The translations under genes and the position numbers were made by a program. Of a stretch of DNA of 64,000 bases, positions 17,012 to 25,070 are shown piece after piece. The DNA is taken from NCBI RefSeq assembly GCF_020535245.1, contig NZ_CP084910.1:2642501-2706500 (forward strand). The letters run 5' to 3'. A model generated the notes under the pieces. It worked only from the letters and a program-made list of their open reading frames with translations, was not told the DNA's origin and did not search any database. Position 1 is the first letter of the stretch. The number at the start of each line of letters is the position of its first letter. This stretch comes from Asticcacaulis sp. AND118 (GTDB lineage Bacteria > Pseudomonadota > Alphaproteobacteria > Caulobacterales > Caulobacteraceae).

Positions 17012-18250
17012 TCACCTAAGCGCGGTCGCAGAGGTCGTTTTCCCCACGTCGAACGTCAATTGACCTTGCCTCAGTTCATCGAGGTAATCCGACCACCATT
17101 GCGCCATTTTAACCCGCTCGTCCCAGTGCTTGCCGCGATGGTAGATTGCCCGCACGCTATCTCCTCCCTTGTGCGCCAGAGCCTTTTCTATGGCATCTGC
17201 CGACCACAGGCCCGACTCGTTGAGTAGCGTGCTGGCGGTGCTGCGAAAGCCGTGCGCCGTCATTTCGTCATTGGTATAGCCCATGCGGCGCAAACCCATG
17301 TTGATCGTGTTTTCCGACATGGGCTTGATGCTCGTAATAAGGGACGGGAATACGTACTTGGTACCGCCGTATGCTAAGGCTTTCGCCTGCCTCAGTATTT
17401 CCAAAGACTGGCGCGAAAGCGGGATGGCGTGCTCAGACCGCATCTTCATCCTTGATGCCGGGATAAGCCAGACACACCGGTCGAAGTCGATCTCCTTCCA
17501 CTCGGCCAGACGAACCTCGCCAGGGCGGGCGAAGACGTGCGCGAGGAAGAGTGTGGCCAGTCTGGTCAACGCGCTGCCATCATAGGCGTCAATGGCGCGC
17601 AACAGCATGCCAACGGATTTGGGCTCGACCAGTGCGGCATGATGTTTGACCTTGCCAGAAATCAGCGCATCTCCTAGGCCAACGGCAGGATTCGTCTTCG
17701 CCCGGCTCGTTATGATGGCATACCTGAACACACGGTCGGCAAAAGCTCGGGTGCGCTTTGACGTCTCATAATTGCCCCGCTTCTCGATGGCCTTCAAAGC
17801 CTCGAGAACCTCAAAGGGTTCAATGTCAGAGATCGGACGTCGGCCGATTGAGTTTTCCAGCTGTGAGCGGAACCAGCGCTGTTTAATCAGGGTGGCCGGG
17901 GAAAGCCCCTCCCTCTCCTTAAGCTCAATGAACTCTGCGGCTACGGCATCGAAAGTGCTGGCATGGGCGATCTTCGCCTGAACGATCTTGCGCTTTTTGT
18001 CCGCAGCCGGATCAATGCCTTCAGACAGCAGTCGCTTGGCATCGTCACGCTTAAAGCGGGCCTGTTTGAGCGTTACCTCAGGGTACTTTCCCAGCGACAG
18101 GATGTTTTCACGCCCAAAATGCCGGTAGCGCATCTGCCAGAGGCGATTTCCTGACGGTTGAACCGACAGATAAAGGCTGTTGCCGTCGGAAATTTTGTAA
18201 GCTTTTTCCTGCGGTTGCGCAGTACGCACCATCTTGTCTGTGAGGGCCAT
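17012..18250 (-). CDS. int: Tyrosine site-specific integrase, P4 type
   Basis: 412 residues with an N-terminal DUF4102 arm-binding domain (1-90, SDGNSLYLSVQPSGNRLWQ), a core-binding domain (95-190) and the catalytic domain. The tyrosine-recombinase residues are R242 (ARPGEVR), K269, H333 and R336 (HGFR), H360 and the nucleophile Y370 (AIYHRG), all present. It lies 172 bases from the 3' end of tRNA-Leu, the standard position for an enzyme that integrates into a tRNA gene. Its start codon overlaps one of the TGTGGGTAACGG repeats, which hints at self-repression. Confidence 0.96.
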   Translation of the reverse strand: MALTDKMVRTAQPQEKAYKISDGNSLYLSVQPSGNRLWQMRYRHFGRENILSLGKYPEVTLKQARFKRDDAKRLLSEGIDPAADKKRKIVQAKIAHASTFDAVAAEFIELKEREGLSPATLIKQRWFRSQLENSIGRRPISDIEPFEVLEALKAIEKRGNYETSKRTRAFADRVFRYAIITSRAKTNPAVGLGDALISGKVKHHAALVEPKSVGMLLRAIDAYDGSALTRLATLFLAHVFARPGEVRLAEWKEIDFDRCVWLIPASRMKMRSEHAIPLSRQSLEILRQAKALAYGGTKYVFPSLITSIKPMSENTINMGLRRMGYTNDEMTAHGFRSTASTLLNESGLWSADAIEKALAHKGGDSVRAIYHRGKHWDERVKMAQWWSDYLDELRQGQLTFDVGKTTSATALR

Positions 18251-18310
18251 GTGGGTAACGGATTTTCAGAAAGTGTGGGTAAAAGGCCTATTACCCACTC
18301 GTTACCCACA
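18250..18310. repeat. Putative integrase arm-type sites, right end of island
   Basis: TGTGGGTAACGG (18250-18261), TGTGGGTAAA (18274-18283), TTACCCAC (18291-18298) and CGTTACCCACA (18300-18310). The first is the exact reverse complement of CCGTTACCCACA at 2399-2410; the last is identical to 2388-2398. Confidence 0.65.
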
Positions 18311-18396
18311 AATGCGCCGGAAAACGCCGGACGCACGTGGAAGTTCGCGGATAATTAATCCGCTAAACTACCTTATTTTAAAGGATTTTTCAAATA

Positions 18397-18416
18397 TTTC
18401 CGGACTTGTCCGGAAA
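18397..18416 (-). terminator. Hairpin just downstream of tRNA-Leu
   Basis: TTTCCGGAC and GTCCGGAAA form a 9-bp stem with a 2-base loop, followed on the minus strand by TATTT. It starts 6 bases after the tRNA CCA end, inside the island. It may replace the original tRNA terminator now stranded at 2275-2304 (inference). Confidence 0.6.
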
Positions 18417-18422
18417 GCTGAT

Positions 18423-18509
18423 TGGTGCCCAAGAGAGGACTCGAACCTCCACGACCGTTAAGCCACTGGTACCTGAAACCAGCGCGTCTACCAATTCCGC
18501 CACCTGGGC
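18423..18509 (-). tRNA. tRNA-Leu (anticodon CAG)
   Basis: On the minus strand the sequence folds as a class II tRNA: acceptor GCCCAGG pairs with CTTGGGC, the D-arm contains GGCGGAATTGGTAGACGC, the anticodon stem-loop is CTGGTTTCAGGTACCAG with anticodon CAG, a variable arm TGGCTTAACGGTCG follows, and the T-arm has GGTTCGAGTCC. CCA is encoded (18423-18425). The gene is complete: island integration left its 3' end intact. Confidence 0.95.
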
Positions 18510-18739
18510 ACTTATAATCAGGCTGCGTTCCGATCTTGCGACCGGAGGCCGGTGAAATACAGAGAAGGCCGAGGCAGGTCAATGGCCTTTTTGAAAGTTT
18601 TTTACATTTCCACAGATGACTGAGGGGAAAATCCCGAACGCAAGGCCCGTCAGGGATTGCGACGCACAAGGCCATGCGCTAATTGGGGTTTATCAAAGGG
18701 CGTCGCGTCAAAGGCGTCCGCGCATCCGAGGTTTCCATC

Positions 18740-19705
18740 ATGTCTAATCTGTCCTCCAGACTGGTCACCGTGTTCGGCGGTTCGGGCTTTGTCGGCAAGC
18801 ACGTGGTGCGCGCCCTGGCTCAAAAGGGCTGGCGCGTGCGGGTCGCGGTGCGCAAGCCGACCTACGCCTACGATCTCAAGCCGCTGGGGACCGTGGGGCA
18901 GATTCAGGTCGTGCGCTGCGACGTGCGCAAGGAGGCCGATATTCAGGCGGCCCTGCACGGCGCGTCGGCCGTGGTCAATCTGGTCGGCATCCTCTATCAA
19001 TCGCCGGGCGCGTCGTTCGACGCCCTGCACCGTGGCGCGTCCAAGGCTATTGCCGATGCCGCCGCCAAGCTGGGCATCAGCGACTTCGTGCAGATGTCGG
19101 CGCTGGGGGCCGACGCGAAATCGTCCTCCAAATACGCCTCGACCAAGGGCAAGGCCGAAGAGGTCGTGCGCGCCGCCATCCCGTCGGCAGTGGTTATCCG
19201 CCCGTCGGTCGTCTTCGGCCCGCAGGACGGGTTCTTCACCGGTCTGGCGCAGCAGATCAAGATGTTCCCGCTCATGCCGTCGATCGGCGGCGGCAAGACG
19301 AAGTTCCAGCCGGTATACGTCAGCGACGTGGCCGCCGCCGTGGCGACCACCCTGGCCAATCCGGCCTATGCGGGTCAGACCTTCGAACTGGGCGGGCCGG
19401 AAACCTTCACCTTCAACGATCTGATCAAATATGTGGGCGCGGAGATCCAAAGCCCGCGTCCGCTGGTGTGGATGCCTTTCGGCGTCGCCAGCCTGATCGG
19501 CCTTGTCGGCGACATCAGTGCGTTCCTGATCAAGCCGCTGCTGACCTCGGATCAGGTGCTGCTGCTGCAAAAGGACAATGTGGCGTCGGGCAAGCTGCCG
19601 GGCTTCCGCGAACTGGGCATCGTCCCGACCGCCGTGGAATCGGTGGTCCCGACCTATCTGTGGCGCTTCCGCAAAAACGGTCAGTTCGCCGAAGTCACCG
19701 GCTGA
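18740..19705 (+). CDS. NDUFA9-like NAD(P)-binding protein (atypical short-chain dehydrogenase, complex I associated family)
   Basis: A 321-residue Rossmann-fold protein starting VTVFGGSGFVGKHVV, with VRCDVRKEADI, VNLVGILYQ and the variant active-site region MSALGADAKSSSKYASTKG. This matches the NDUFA9-like branch of atypical SDRs, which lack normal dehydrogenase activity and bind NADPH, some of them attached to complex I. The ATG at 18740 follows GAGG and is preferred over an in-frame ATG at 18683. It is the first core gene right of the island and a strong terminator follows it. Confidence 0.85.
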   Translation: MSNLSSRLVTVFGGSGFVGKHVVRALAQKGWRVRVAVRKPTYAYDLKPLGTVGQIQVVRCDVRKEADIQAALHGASAVVNLVGILYQSPGASFDALHRGASKAIADAAAKLGISDFVQMSALGADAKSSSKYASTKGKAEEVVRAAIPSAVVIRPSVVFGPQDGFFTGLAQQIKMFPLMPSIGGGKTKFQPVYVSDVAAAVATTLANPAYAGQTFELGGPETFTFNDLIKYVGAEIQSPRPLVWMPFGVASLIGLVGDISAFLIKPLLTSDQVLLLQKDNVASGKLPGFRELGIVPTAVESVVPTYLWRFRKNGQFAEVTG

Positions 19706-19720
19706 GCCTGACGACCATTG

Positions 19721-19764
19721 GATACGAAAAAGCCCTCCGGTCCGCCGGAGGGCTTTTTCGTATC
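19721..19764 (+). terminator. Strong rho-independent terminator
   Basis: A 20-bp perfect stem (GATACGAAAAAGCCCTCCGG at 19721-19740 pairing with 19745-19764) with a TCCG loop and a TTTTT run on the plus strand. Nearly symmetrical, so it can serve both directions. Confidence 0.92.
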
Positions 19765-19765
19765 A

Positions 19766-19894
19766 TCCTCCCCTGTAGCGAAGCGTACGGGGGAGGTGGA
19801 TTTTGGAGCGCAGCGACAAAAGACGGAGGGGCATTGCGTTGGTTTGCCCCCTCCACCACTTCGTGGTCCCCCTCCCCCGCTTGGCAGGGGAGGA
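19766..19894. repeat. Intergenic palindromic repeat, CCTCCCC type (copy 1)
   Basis: Begins TCCTCCCCTGTAGCGAAGCG and ends GGCAGGGGAGGA, with an inner ACGGAGGGG / CCCCCTCC pair and CACTTCGTGG. Inverted relatives occur at 54881-55007 and 49956-50104, and a looser one at 23798-23946. They sit between genes and can form long hairpins. Confidence 0.8.
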
Positions 19895-19900
19895 TGTTTT

Positions 19901-20698
19901 TTAAAACCCCAGCGACAGCAGGATCAGGCCGATGCCGCCCACCGCGATGCGCCAGAGGGCAAAGACGCCGTAACCGTTCCTGGCCACGAAGTTCAGCACC
20001 GCCTTGACCACCAAAAGCGCCGTGACGAAGGCCGCGATAAAGCCCACCGCGACCAGCCCCATATCGTTGAAATCCATCTGGTCGTAGGTCTTGTAAACGT
20101 CATAGCTGAAGGCCGCCATCATGGTCGGCATGGCGAGGAAGAACGAAAACTCCGCCGCCGCCTTCTTTTCGACCTTGAACAGCATGGCGCCGATCAGGGT
20201 CGAGCCCGAACGCGACATGCCGGGGATCATGGCCAGACACTGAAACAGGCCGATAGCCAGCGAGGTCTTGATATCGAGCTTCATGGCGTCGCCCTGGGTC
20301 GGCGTCGGCGCGTATTTGTCGACCAGCCACAGGATGATACCGCCGACGATCAGGCTGATGCAGATGATGCGCGGGCTTTCGAACAGCACGGTCTTGATGA
20401 AGTCGTGGGCCAGCACGCCGATGACCACCGCCGGGAAGAAGGCGATCAGGATAGAATAGGCAAACCCGCGCGATTCCGGCGAAGACGGCAGGGTCACCAC
20501 CACGTTCCACAGCTTGTTGAAATAGAGGCTGAGCAAGGCCAGCACCGCGCCCAACTGGATCAGCACGGCGAAGGTGTTGCTGGGGGAATCGAAGCCGAGA
20601 AAATGCGACAGAAGCAGCAGGTGGCCGGTCGAAGACACAGGAATATATTCGGTCAGGCCTTCGACGAAGCCCAGAAACAAGGCGATCAAATAGTCCAT
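19901..20698 (-). CDS. uppP: Undecaprenyl-diphosphatase UppP (BacA)
   Basis: Integral membrane enzyme that dephosphorylates undecaprenyl pyrophosphate, recycling the lipid carrier for peptidoglycan and surface polysaccharides; overproduction gives bacitracin resistance. The 265-residue protein has the two signature motifs EGLTEYIPVSSTGH (13-26) and PGMSRSGST, plus about eight membrane segments. Normal length. No clear Shine-Dalgarno is seen before the ATG. It is separated from its left neighbour by a palindromic repeat and stands as a single gene. Confidence 0.96.
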   Translation of the reverse strand: MDYLIALFLGFVEGLTEYIPVSSTGHLLLLSHFLGFDSPSNTFAVLIQLGAVLALLSLYFNKLWNVVVTLPSSPESRGFAYSILIAFFPAVVIGVLAHDFIKTVLFESPRIICISLIVGGIILWLVDKYAPTPTQGDAMKLDIKTSLAIGLFQCLAMIPGMSRSGSTLIGAMLFKVEKKAAAEFSFFLAMPTMMAAFSYDVYKTYDQMDFNDMGLVAVGFIAAFVTALLVVKAVLNFVARNGYGVFALWRIAVGGIGLILLSLGF

Positions 20699-20777
20699 AA
20701 AAATGGGTCCGGAAAAAAAGATGTGAGAATTTATATGCGCTGCACAATGCGCCGCGCGCCGTCCTGCGTCAAGACGA

Positions 20778-21959
20778 TTACCCTAAAGGATGCGGCCCGA
20801 TATAGCGCAGCCGCACATTGGGCGCGGCCCCGGTTTCGGTCTGTTCGATGGCGTGGGCCAGCCAGCCCGCCGACCGCCCCAGCCCCATCAGCGTAAAGGG
20901 CGCATCCTTGGGCAGGTCGAGGTGACGGCCGATCAGAGCCAGCGCCAGCGTGAAGCCCAGCGGCCGCCCGGTCAGGTCTTCGCCTACGGCGCGGATGGTC
21001 TTGAGGTCTTCGCCGATATGCGGGGCGGCGGTCATCAGGGCCTCGGCGCGCAGGGCGTCGCAGGGCGACTGCTGGGCCTCGAAGCCAGGCAGTTCGACGC
21101 CCTGACGCAGGAAGGTTTCGGCGACGAGCCGCGGATTGCCCTGACGGCGCACCTGAGTGACGTAGGCTTCGGCGCGCGACACCCGCCCGCCCATGGCCGG
21201 GCCGGTCAGGGTGGCGAAACCGGCCATCACCGGCGCGGCCAGCGGCCCCTGCGACACGGCGGCGGCGCGCGCGGCCAGAGTCGCGGCATCGAGCCCGTTA
21301 TCGGCGGCCAGCACCAGCGCGCGGCGGATAAGGTCGACGTCGCGCCCGTCATTGACCTTCCACGCCCGGGCCAGACGCTGATGGAGATAGAGGCGCGGCC
21401 CGCCATTGGTCACCGCGTCGATCAGTTCGTTGACAATGCCCGCCGCCTCAAGCCGCAGATTGCGGTCGGCCGACAGCTCCGACAGGGCGTCTTCGTCCAG
21501 ACGCCGCGACAGCATCCCCCACACGCGGGCGCGCGGCCCGCCGGTGAAGTTGACGTCCGGGCGTGGTTTAAGCGGCCCGAAGGGGTTGGCGGCCTCGTCC
21601 TTCCACAGCAGGGCCGCTACCGTCTCGAAATTCTCGGTCTCGCTGAGCGCCAGACTGTCGTGGGTGCGATAGAAGGGGCGGTTGTCGATGGCGATGAAGA
21701 TATCGGAATCGATCGTCGCCTCGCCCCGCACGGCGGATTTACCGCTCAGGGCCGGCAAAACGACCGGCGCGTCCTCGGCGGGGCGCGGCCCGCGCTGGGT
21801 CAGGCGGTCGATATCGTCGAGGGCGTAGAGCGAGCGTCGCGGGTTAACCGGATCGGTGCGCGCGGCGATGCGCTGCCGGCTGACATAGGCGTAGAGGGTC
21901 TGCGGCTTGACATCCAGTCGCTGTAAGGCTTCGGCGCGGCTGATCCACTGACGCGACAT
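20778..21959 (-). CDS. HTH-fused citrate-synthase-like protein lacking catalytic residues (probable pseudoenzyme regulator)
   Basis: Residues 1-55 form a MerR/HTH_17-like DNA-binding domain (ISRAEALQRLDVKPQTLYAYV, read up to YVSR). The rest has the citrate synthase fold. In active enzymes DHGLNAST, GPLHGGA and NxDFY carry the catalytic His, His and Asp. Here they read DNGLDAAT (N221), GPAMGGR (M256) and PLGFT (G335), so all three are replaced. A metabolite-sensing regulator is more likely than an enzyme (inference). The ATG at 21959 follows GAGGG; a TTG at 21992 is less likely. A palindrome at 21986-22001 may be its own operator. It is divergent from the CDF gene. Confidence 0.82.
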   Translation of the reverse strand: MSRQWISRAEALQRLDVKPQTLYAYVSRQRIAARTDPVNPRRSLYALDDIDRLTQRGPRPAEDAPVVLPALSGKSAVRGEATIDSDIFIAIDNRPFYRTHDSLALSETENFETVAALLWKDEAANPFGPLKPRPDVNFTGGPRARVWGMLSRRLDEDALSELSADRNLRLEAAGIVNELIDAVTNGGPRLYLHQRLARAWKVNDGRDVDLIRRALVLAADNGLDAATLAARAAAVSQGPLAAPVMAGFATLTGPAMGGRVSRAEAYVTQVRRQGNPRLVAETFLRQGVELPGFEAQQSPCDALRAEALMTAAPHIGEDLKTIRAVGEDLTGRPLGFTLALALIGRHLDLPKDAPFTLMGLGRSAGWLAHAIEQTETGAAPNVRLRYIGPHPLG

Positions 21960-21985
21960 GGGCAAACCCTCACATTCGGGGCTGA

Positions 21986-22001
21986 CAATCAAGATTGATT
22001 G
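21986..22001. promoter_or_regulatory. Inverted repeat upstream of the citrate-synthase-like regulator
   Basis: CAATCA-AGAT-TGATTG, ending 27 bases from the start codon. Its place between the divergent HTH-citrate-synthase and CDF genes suits an operator for either one. Confidence 0.45.
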
Positions 22002-22119
22002 CCGCGGACTAAAACACAGACTTGGTTAAAATCCAACCCTGTTTAATAAGGGCTTAAAGTTTTTGTAGCGAGGTGGATTCAGGCGTATATCTACGCCGTT
22101 TTCCCGCTCGCGATCCCAA

Positions 22120-23085
22120 ATGCCCCTGCCGTTTACGCGCCTTTCCAATCCGTTCAGCTTCCGTGGCCTCAGTCCGCAGGAAATGATCCTGCGCGTTTCG
22201 GCCCTGTCGGTCTTCGTCGCCCTGACCCTGATCGGCCTGAAATCGCTGGCCCTGGCCTCCTCCGGTTCGGTGGCGGTGCTGGCCTCGCTGACCGATTCCG
22301 GGCTCGACCTGCTGGCCTCACTGATCACCTTCTTCGCCGTGCGCTTCGCCCGTACCCCGCCGGACAAGGAACATCCTTTCGGCCACGGCAAGGCCGAAGC
22401 CTTTTCCGCCCTGTTTCAGGCGGCGCTGGTCTTCGCCTCGGCGGCGCTGATCCTGCGCGACGCCTGGGACCATCTGCGTGCGCCGGAACCGGTGACCGGC
22501 GGCGTGATTTCAGTGGCGGTGATGATCGTGTCGCTGATCCTGACCGGCCTGCTCATTCTGGCGCAGAACGCCGCGCTGAAAGCGTCGCAGTCCGTGGCCG
22601 TCTCGGCCGACCGCGCCCACTACCTGACCGACATCGCCGGTAACGGCATCGCCCTGATCGGCGTCGGTGCGGGCGCTATGGGCGTGCCGCATATCGACGC
22701 CATCGCCGGGGGCGTCATCGCCCTGTGGCTGCTGTGGGGCGCGCTGCACGTATTGAAGGACGCCGCCGACAGCCTGATGGACCGCGCCCTGTCGGATGAG
22801 GATCAGGCGCGCATTGTCGCCCTCGCTTCCGACGACCCGGAAGTGCTCAATGTCCACCGGTTACGCACACGTATTTCGGGCCCGCACATCCTCATACAGA
22901 TGCACATGGCCCTGCCTGCCGGTCTGACCCTTGTCAGGGCCCATGAAATAATCGTAAGCGCTGAGAAACGCATATTGTCGGCGTTTCCCAATGCCGACAT
23001 CCTGATCCATCCCGACCCGGACGGCGCGTCGGAGCCGCATGGCGGCGTGTTCGCCGAAGCGCACGACCGGGTGCATCAGATCTGA
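22120..23085 (+). CDS. Cation diffusion facilitator (FieF-like zinc/iron exporter)
   Basis: A 321-residue inner-membrane metal/proton antiporter with six predicted membrane segments and a soluble C-terminal domain. The transport-site residues are visible: SLTDSGLDLLASL in helix 2 (two Asp) and HYLTDIAGNG in helix 5 (His and Asp), equal to D45/D49/H153/D157 of FieF. The HPFGHGKAEAF loop is also typical. The C-terminal domain (after about 215) carries cytoplasmic metal-binding histidines. The GST gene starts one base after its stop, suggesting co-transcription. Confidence 0.92.
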   Translation: MPLPFTRLSNPFSFRGLSPQEMILRVSALSVFVALTLIGLKSLALASSGSVAVLASLTDSGLDLLASLITFFAVRFARTPPDKEHPFGHGKAEAFSALFQAALVFASAALILRDAWDHLRAPEPVTGGVISVAVMIVSLILTGLLILAQNAALKASQSVAVSADRAHYLTDIAGNGIALIGVGAGAMGVPHIDAIAGGVIALWLLWGALHVLKDAADSLMDRALSDEDQARIVALASDDPEVLNVHRLRTRISGPHILIQMHMALPAGLTLVRAHEIIVSAEKRILSAFPNADILIHPDPDGASEPHGGVFAEAHDRVHQI

Positions 23086-23086
23086 C

Positions 23087-23779
23087 ATGAACCCACCTCT
23101 GCGCACCCTTTACCATTTCGCTTTCGACCCGCATTCGCGGCTGGTCCGGCTGGGCCTAAGCGAAAAGAAGCTGGCCTTCGAAGAGGCCCCGGTCAAATAC
23201 TGGGAGCCGACGGACGAATTCCTGCGGATGAACGTCTCCGGCCTCCTGCCCGTGCTGGTCGAAGCCTATGACCACGGCCGCAACGTCACCCTGTGCGAGA
23301 ACCGGGCAATCCTCGAACACCTCGACGAAACCGCCCCCGACGTGCGGTTATGGCCGACCGATCCGCAGGAGCGCGGCGAGGCGCGGCGTCTGGTCGGCTG
23401 GTTCGAGCGCAAGTTCGACTATGAGGTCAACGCGCTGCTGCTGCACGAAAAGATGGAAAAGCGCCTGATGGGGATGGGGGCGCCCAACCTGTCGAGCCTG
23501 CGCGCCGGACGCGAGGCCCTGCGCGACCACCTGCTCTATTTCGAAAGCCTGCTTGAGGCGCGCAACTGGCTGTCCGGGCGGCATATGTCCTATGCCGATT
23601 TCGCCCTGGCCTCGCACCTCAGTGTGATCGACTATGTCGATGAAATGAACTGGGACAAGTACAAGCATCTCAAGACCTGGTACATGGTCATCAAGTCGCG
23701 CCCGGCCTTCCGGCCGCTGCTGGCCGATACCCTGCCCGGCGTCGCGCCGTCCGCGCATTACCGGGAACTGGATTTTTGA
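23087..23779 (+). CDS. Glutathione S-transferase family protein
   Basis: 230 residues with a thioredoxin-like N-terminal domain (LYHFAFDPHSRLVRLGLSEK; conserved cis-proline in GLLPVLVE; glutathione site CENRAILEHL) and an all-helical C-terminal domain (SYADFALASHLSVIDYVDEM). The ATG lies one base after the CDF stop, so the two are probably one operon. The substrate cannot be told. The start is fixed by the junction and by the conserved beginning of the fold. Confidence 0.9.
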   Translation: MNPPLRTLYHFAFDPHSRLVRLGLSEKKLAFEEAPVKYWEPTDEFLRMNVSGLLPVLVEAYDHGRNVTLCENRAILEHLDETAPDVRLWPTDPQERGEARRLVGWFERKFDYEVNALLLHEKMEKRLMGMGAPNLSSLRAGREALRDHLLYFESLLEARNWLSGRHMSYADFALASHLSVIDYVDEMNWDKYKHLKTWYMVIKSRPAFRPLLADTLPGVAPSAHYRELDF

Positions 23780-23797
23780 TGACGTCCCAACCCAAAA

Positions 23798-23946
23798 GCC
23801 CCCTCTCCCCCAATTCTTTACTTTCGGAGGGAGAGGGCTGGGGTGAGGGGGGGCCGTCCGAGGACATGGGCTGGAAATGAGTTCGACACTTCCCCCTCCC
23901 CCTCACCCGGCCCTCAACGAGCCACCCTCTCCCTCAAGGGAGAGGG
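23798..23946. repeat. Intergenic palindromic repeat, CCCTCTCC type, overlapping the queG start
   Basis: Two hairpin-forming halves: GCCCCCTCTCCC with GGGAGAGGGCTGGGGTGAGG, then CCCCTCACCCGGCCC and CCCTCTCCC with GGGAGAGGG. The last part lies inside the annotated queG frame. Confidence 0.7.
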
Positions 23947-25070
23947 ACTTGAAAACCGACATCACGCAGAAGGCCCTCGCACTCGGCTTCTCCACCGTCG
24001 GCTTCACCAACCTGCCCCAGACCTGGGACGCGGCTCAGCGCCTCAAGACCTTCGTCGCCGGTGGCTATCACGGCGCCATGACGTGGATGGAGGAGACGCT
24101 GGAGCGCCGCCTGCACCCGCAGAACATGTGGAGCGGCGCGAAAAGCGCCATCGTGCTCGGCTTCAACTACGGCCCGGACAGCGACCCCCTGCTGGGCCTC
24201 AGCGAGCGCGATCTGGCCAATATCAGCGTCTATGCGCGCGGCGACGACTATCACGACGTCATCAAGAAGAAGCTCAAACAACTGGCCACCGACATCGTCG
24301 CCGCCTATGGCTGCGAACTTAAGGTCTTTGTCGACACCGCCCCGCTGATGGAAAAGCCGCTGGCGCAACTGGCGGGGCTCGGCTGGCAGGGCAAGCACAC
24401 CAACCTCGTCTCGCGTGAGTTCGGTTCCTGGCTGTTTCTGGGGAGCATCCTGACGGATATGGAACTGCCCGAAAGCCGCACCGAAAGCGACCATTGCGGA
24501 TCGTGCCGCGCCTGCCTCGACGCCTGTCCGACCGACGCCTTCATCGGCCCGTATCAGCTCGACGCGCGCGAATGCCTGTCCTACCTGACCATCGAATATC
24601 GCGGCCACTGGCCAGAGCGCTTCCGCACGGCCATGGGCAACCGCATCTATGGCTGCGACGACTGTCTGGCGGCGTGTCCGTGGAACAAGTTTGCGGTGGA
24701 GGCGTCCGAGGCTAAATTAAAGGCGCGTGAGGGCTTCAATGCCCTGTCGCTGGTCGAACTGGCGCAACTGGATGACGCCCGTTTCCGCGCCCTGTTCACC
24801 AGGTCGCCGATCAAGCGCATCGGCGTGGCGACCTTTCTGCGCAATGTGCACTACGCCATAGGCAATAGCTTCGATGACCTTATCGATGCGGAAAAGATCG
24901 CCGTCCTGACGCGCAACCTTTCCCACGAAAGCCCGGTCGTGCGCGGTTCCGCCGTCTGGGCCCTGTCGCGCGGCCTGAGCGCCGAAGACTTCGTGGCCTT
25001 GCGCGCCGAACACCTGCCGCAGGAGAACGATCCGGACGTGTGGAGCGAATGGAGCCGGCATGTCGCCTAG
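23877..25070 (+). CDS. queG: Epoxyqueuosine reductase QueG
   Basis: Cobalamin-dependent enzyme for the last step of queuosine synthesis, reducing epoxyqueuosine in tRNA. It has two 4Fe-4S ferredoxin motifs (CGSCRACLDACP and CDDCLAACPWN) and the B12-site region before them; a HEAT-like C-terminus (SPVVRGSAVWALSR) binds tRNA. The first 24 codons (PPPPHPALNEPPSPSRE) come from an intergenic repeat and are not conserved in the family; a TTG at 23949, just after AGGGAGAGGGAC, may be the true start. The 3' end overlaps the glycosyltransferase gene by 11 bases. Confidence 0.92.
   Translation: MSSTLPPPPHPALNEPPSPSRERDLKTDITQKALALGFSTVGFTNLPQTWDAAQRLKTFVAGGYHGAMTWMEETLERRLHPQNMWSGAKSAIVLGFNYGPDSDPLLGLSERDLANISVYARGDDYHDVIKKKLKQLATDIVAAYGCELKVFVDTAPLMEKPLAQLAGLGWQGKHTNLVSREFGSWLFLGSILTDMELPESRTESDHCGSCRACLDACPTDAFIGPYQLDARECLSYLTIEYRGHWPERFRTAMGNRIYGCDDCLAACPWNKFAVEASEAKLKAREGFNALSLVELAQLDDARFRALFTRSPIKRIGVATFLRNVHYAIGNSFDDLIDAEKIAVLTRNLSHESPVVRGSAVWALSRGLSAEDFVALRAEHLPQENDPDVWSEWSRHVA

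Larger units (their letters stand above)
2311..18425. mobile_element. Integrated genomic island in tRNA-Leu carrying defence genes (about 16.1 kb)
   Basis: Bounded on the right by an intact tRNA-Leu with an adjacent tyrosine integrase, and on the left by a copy of the tRNA 3' end plus an orphan terminator. Repeats of the form CGTTACCCACA lie just inside both ends. Contents are two methyltransferases, a GHKL ATPase, a Vsr, a restriction enzyme, an HNH nuclease, Fic and hipB, an AlpA-like protein and a sigma-like regulator. There are no phage structural, replication or conjugation genes, so it is probably a non-autonomous or P4-like satellite-type defence island (inference). Confidence 0.8.

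Noticed and set aside
2311-18425. Prophage
   Set aside because: No capsid, tail, terminase, lysis or replication genes.
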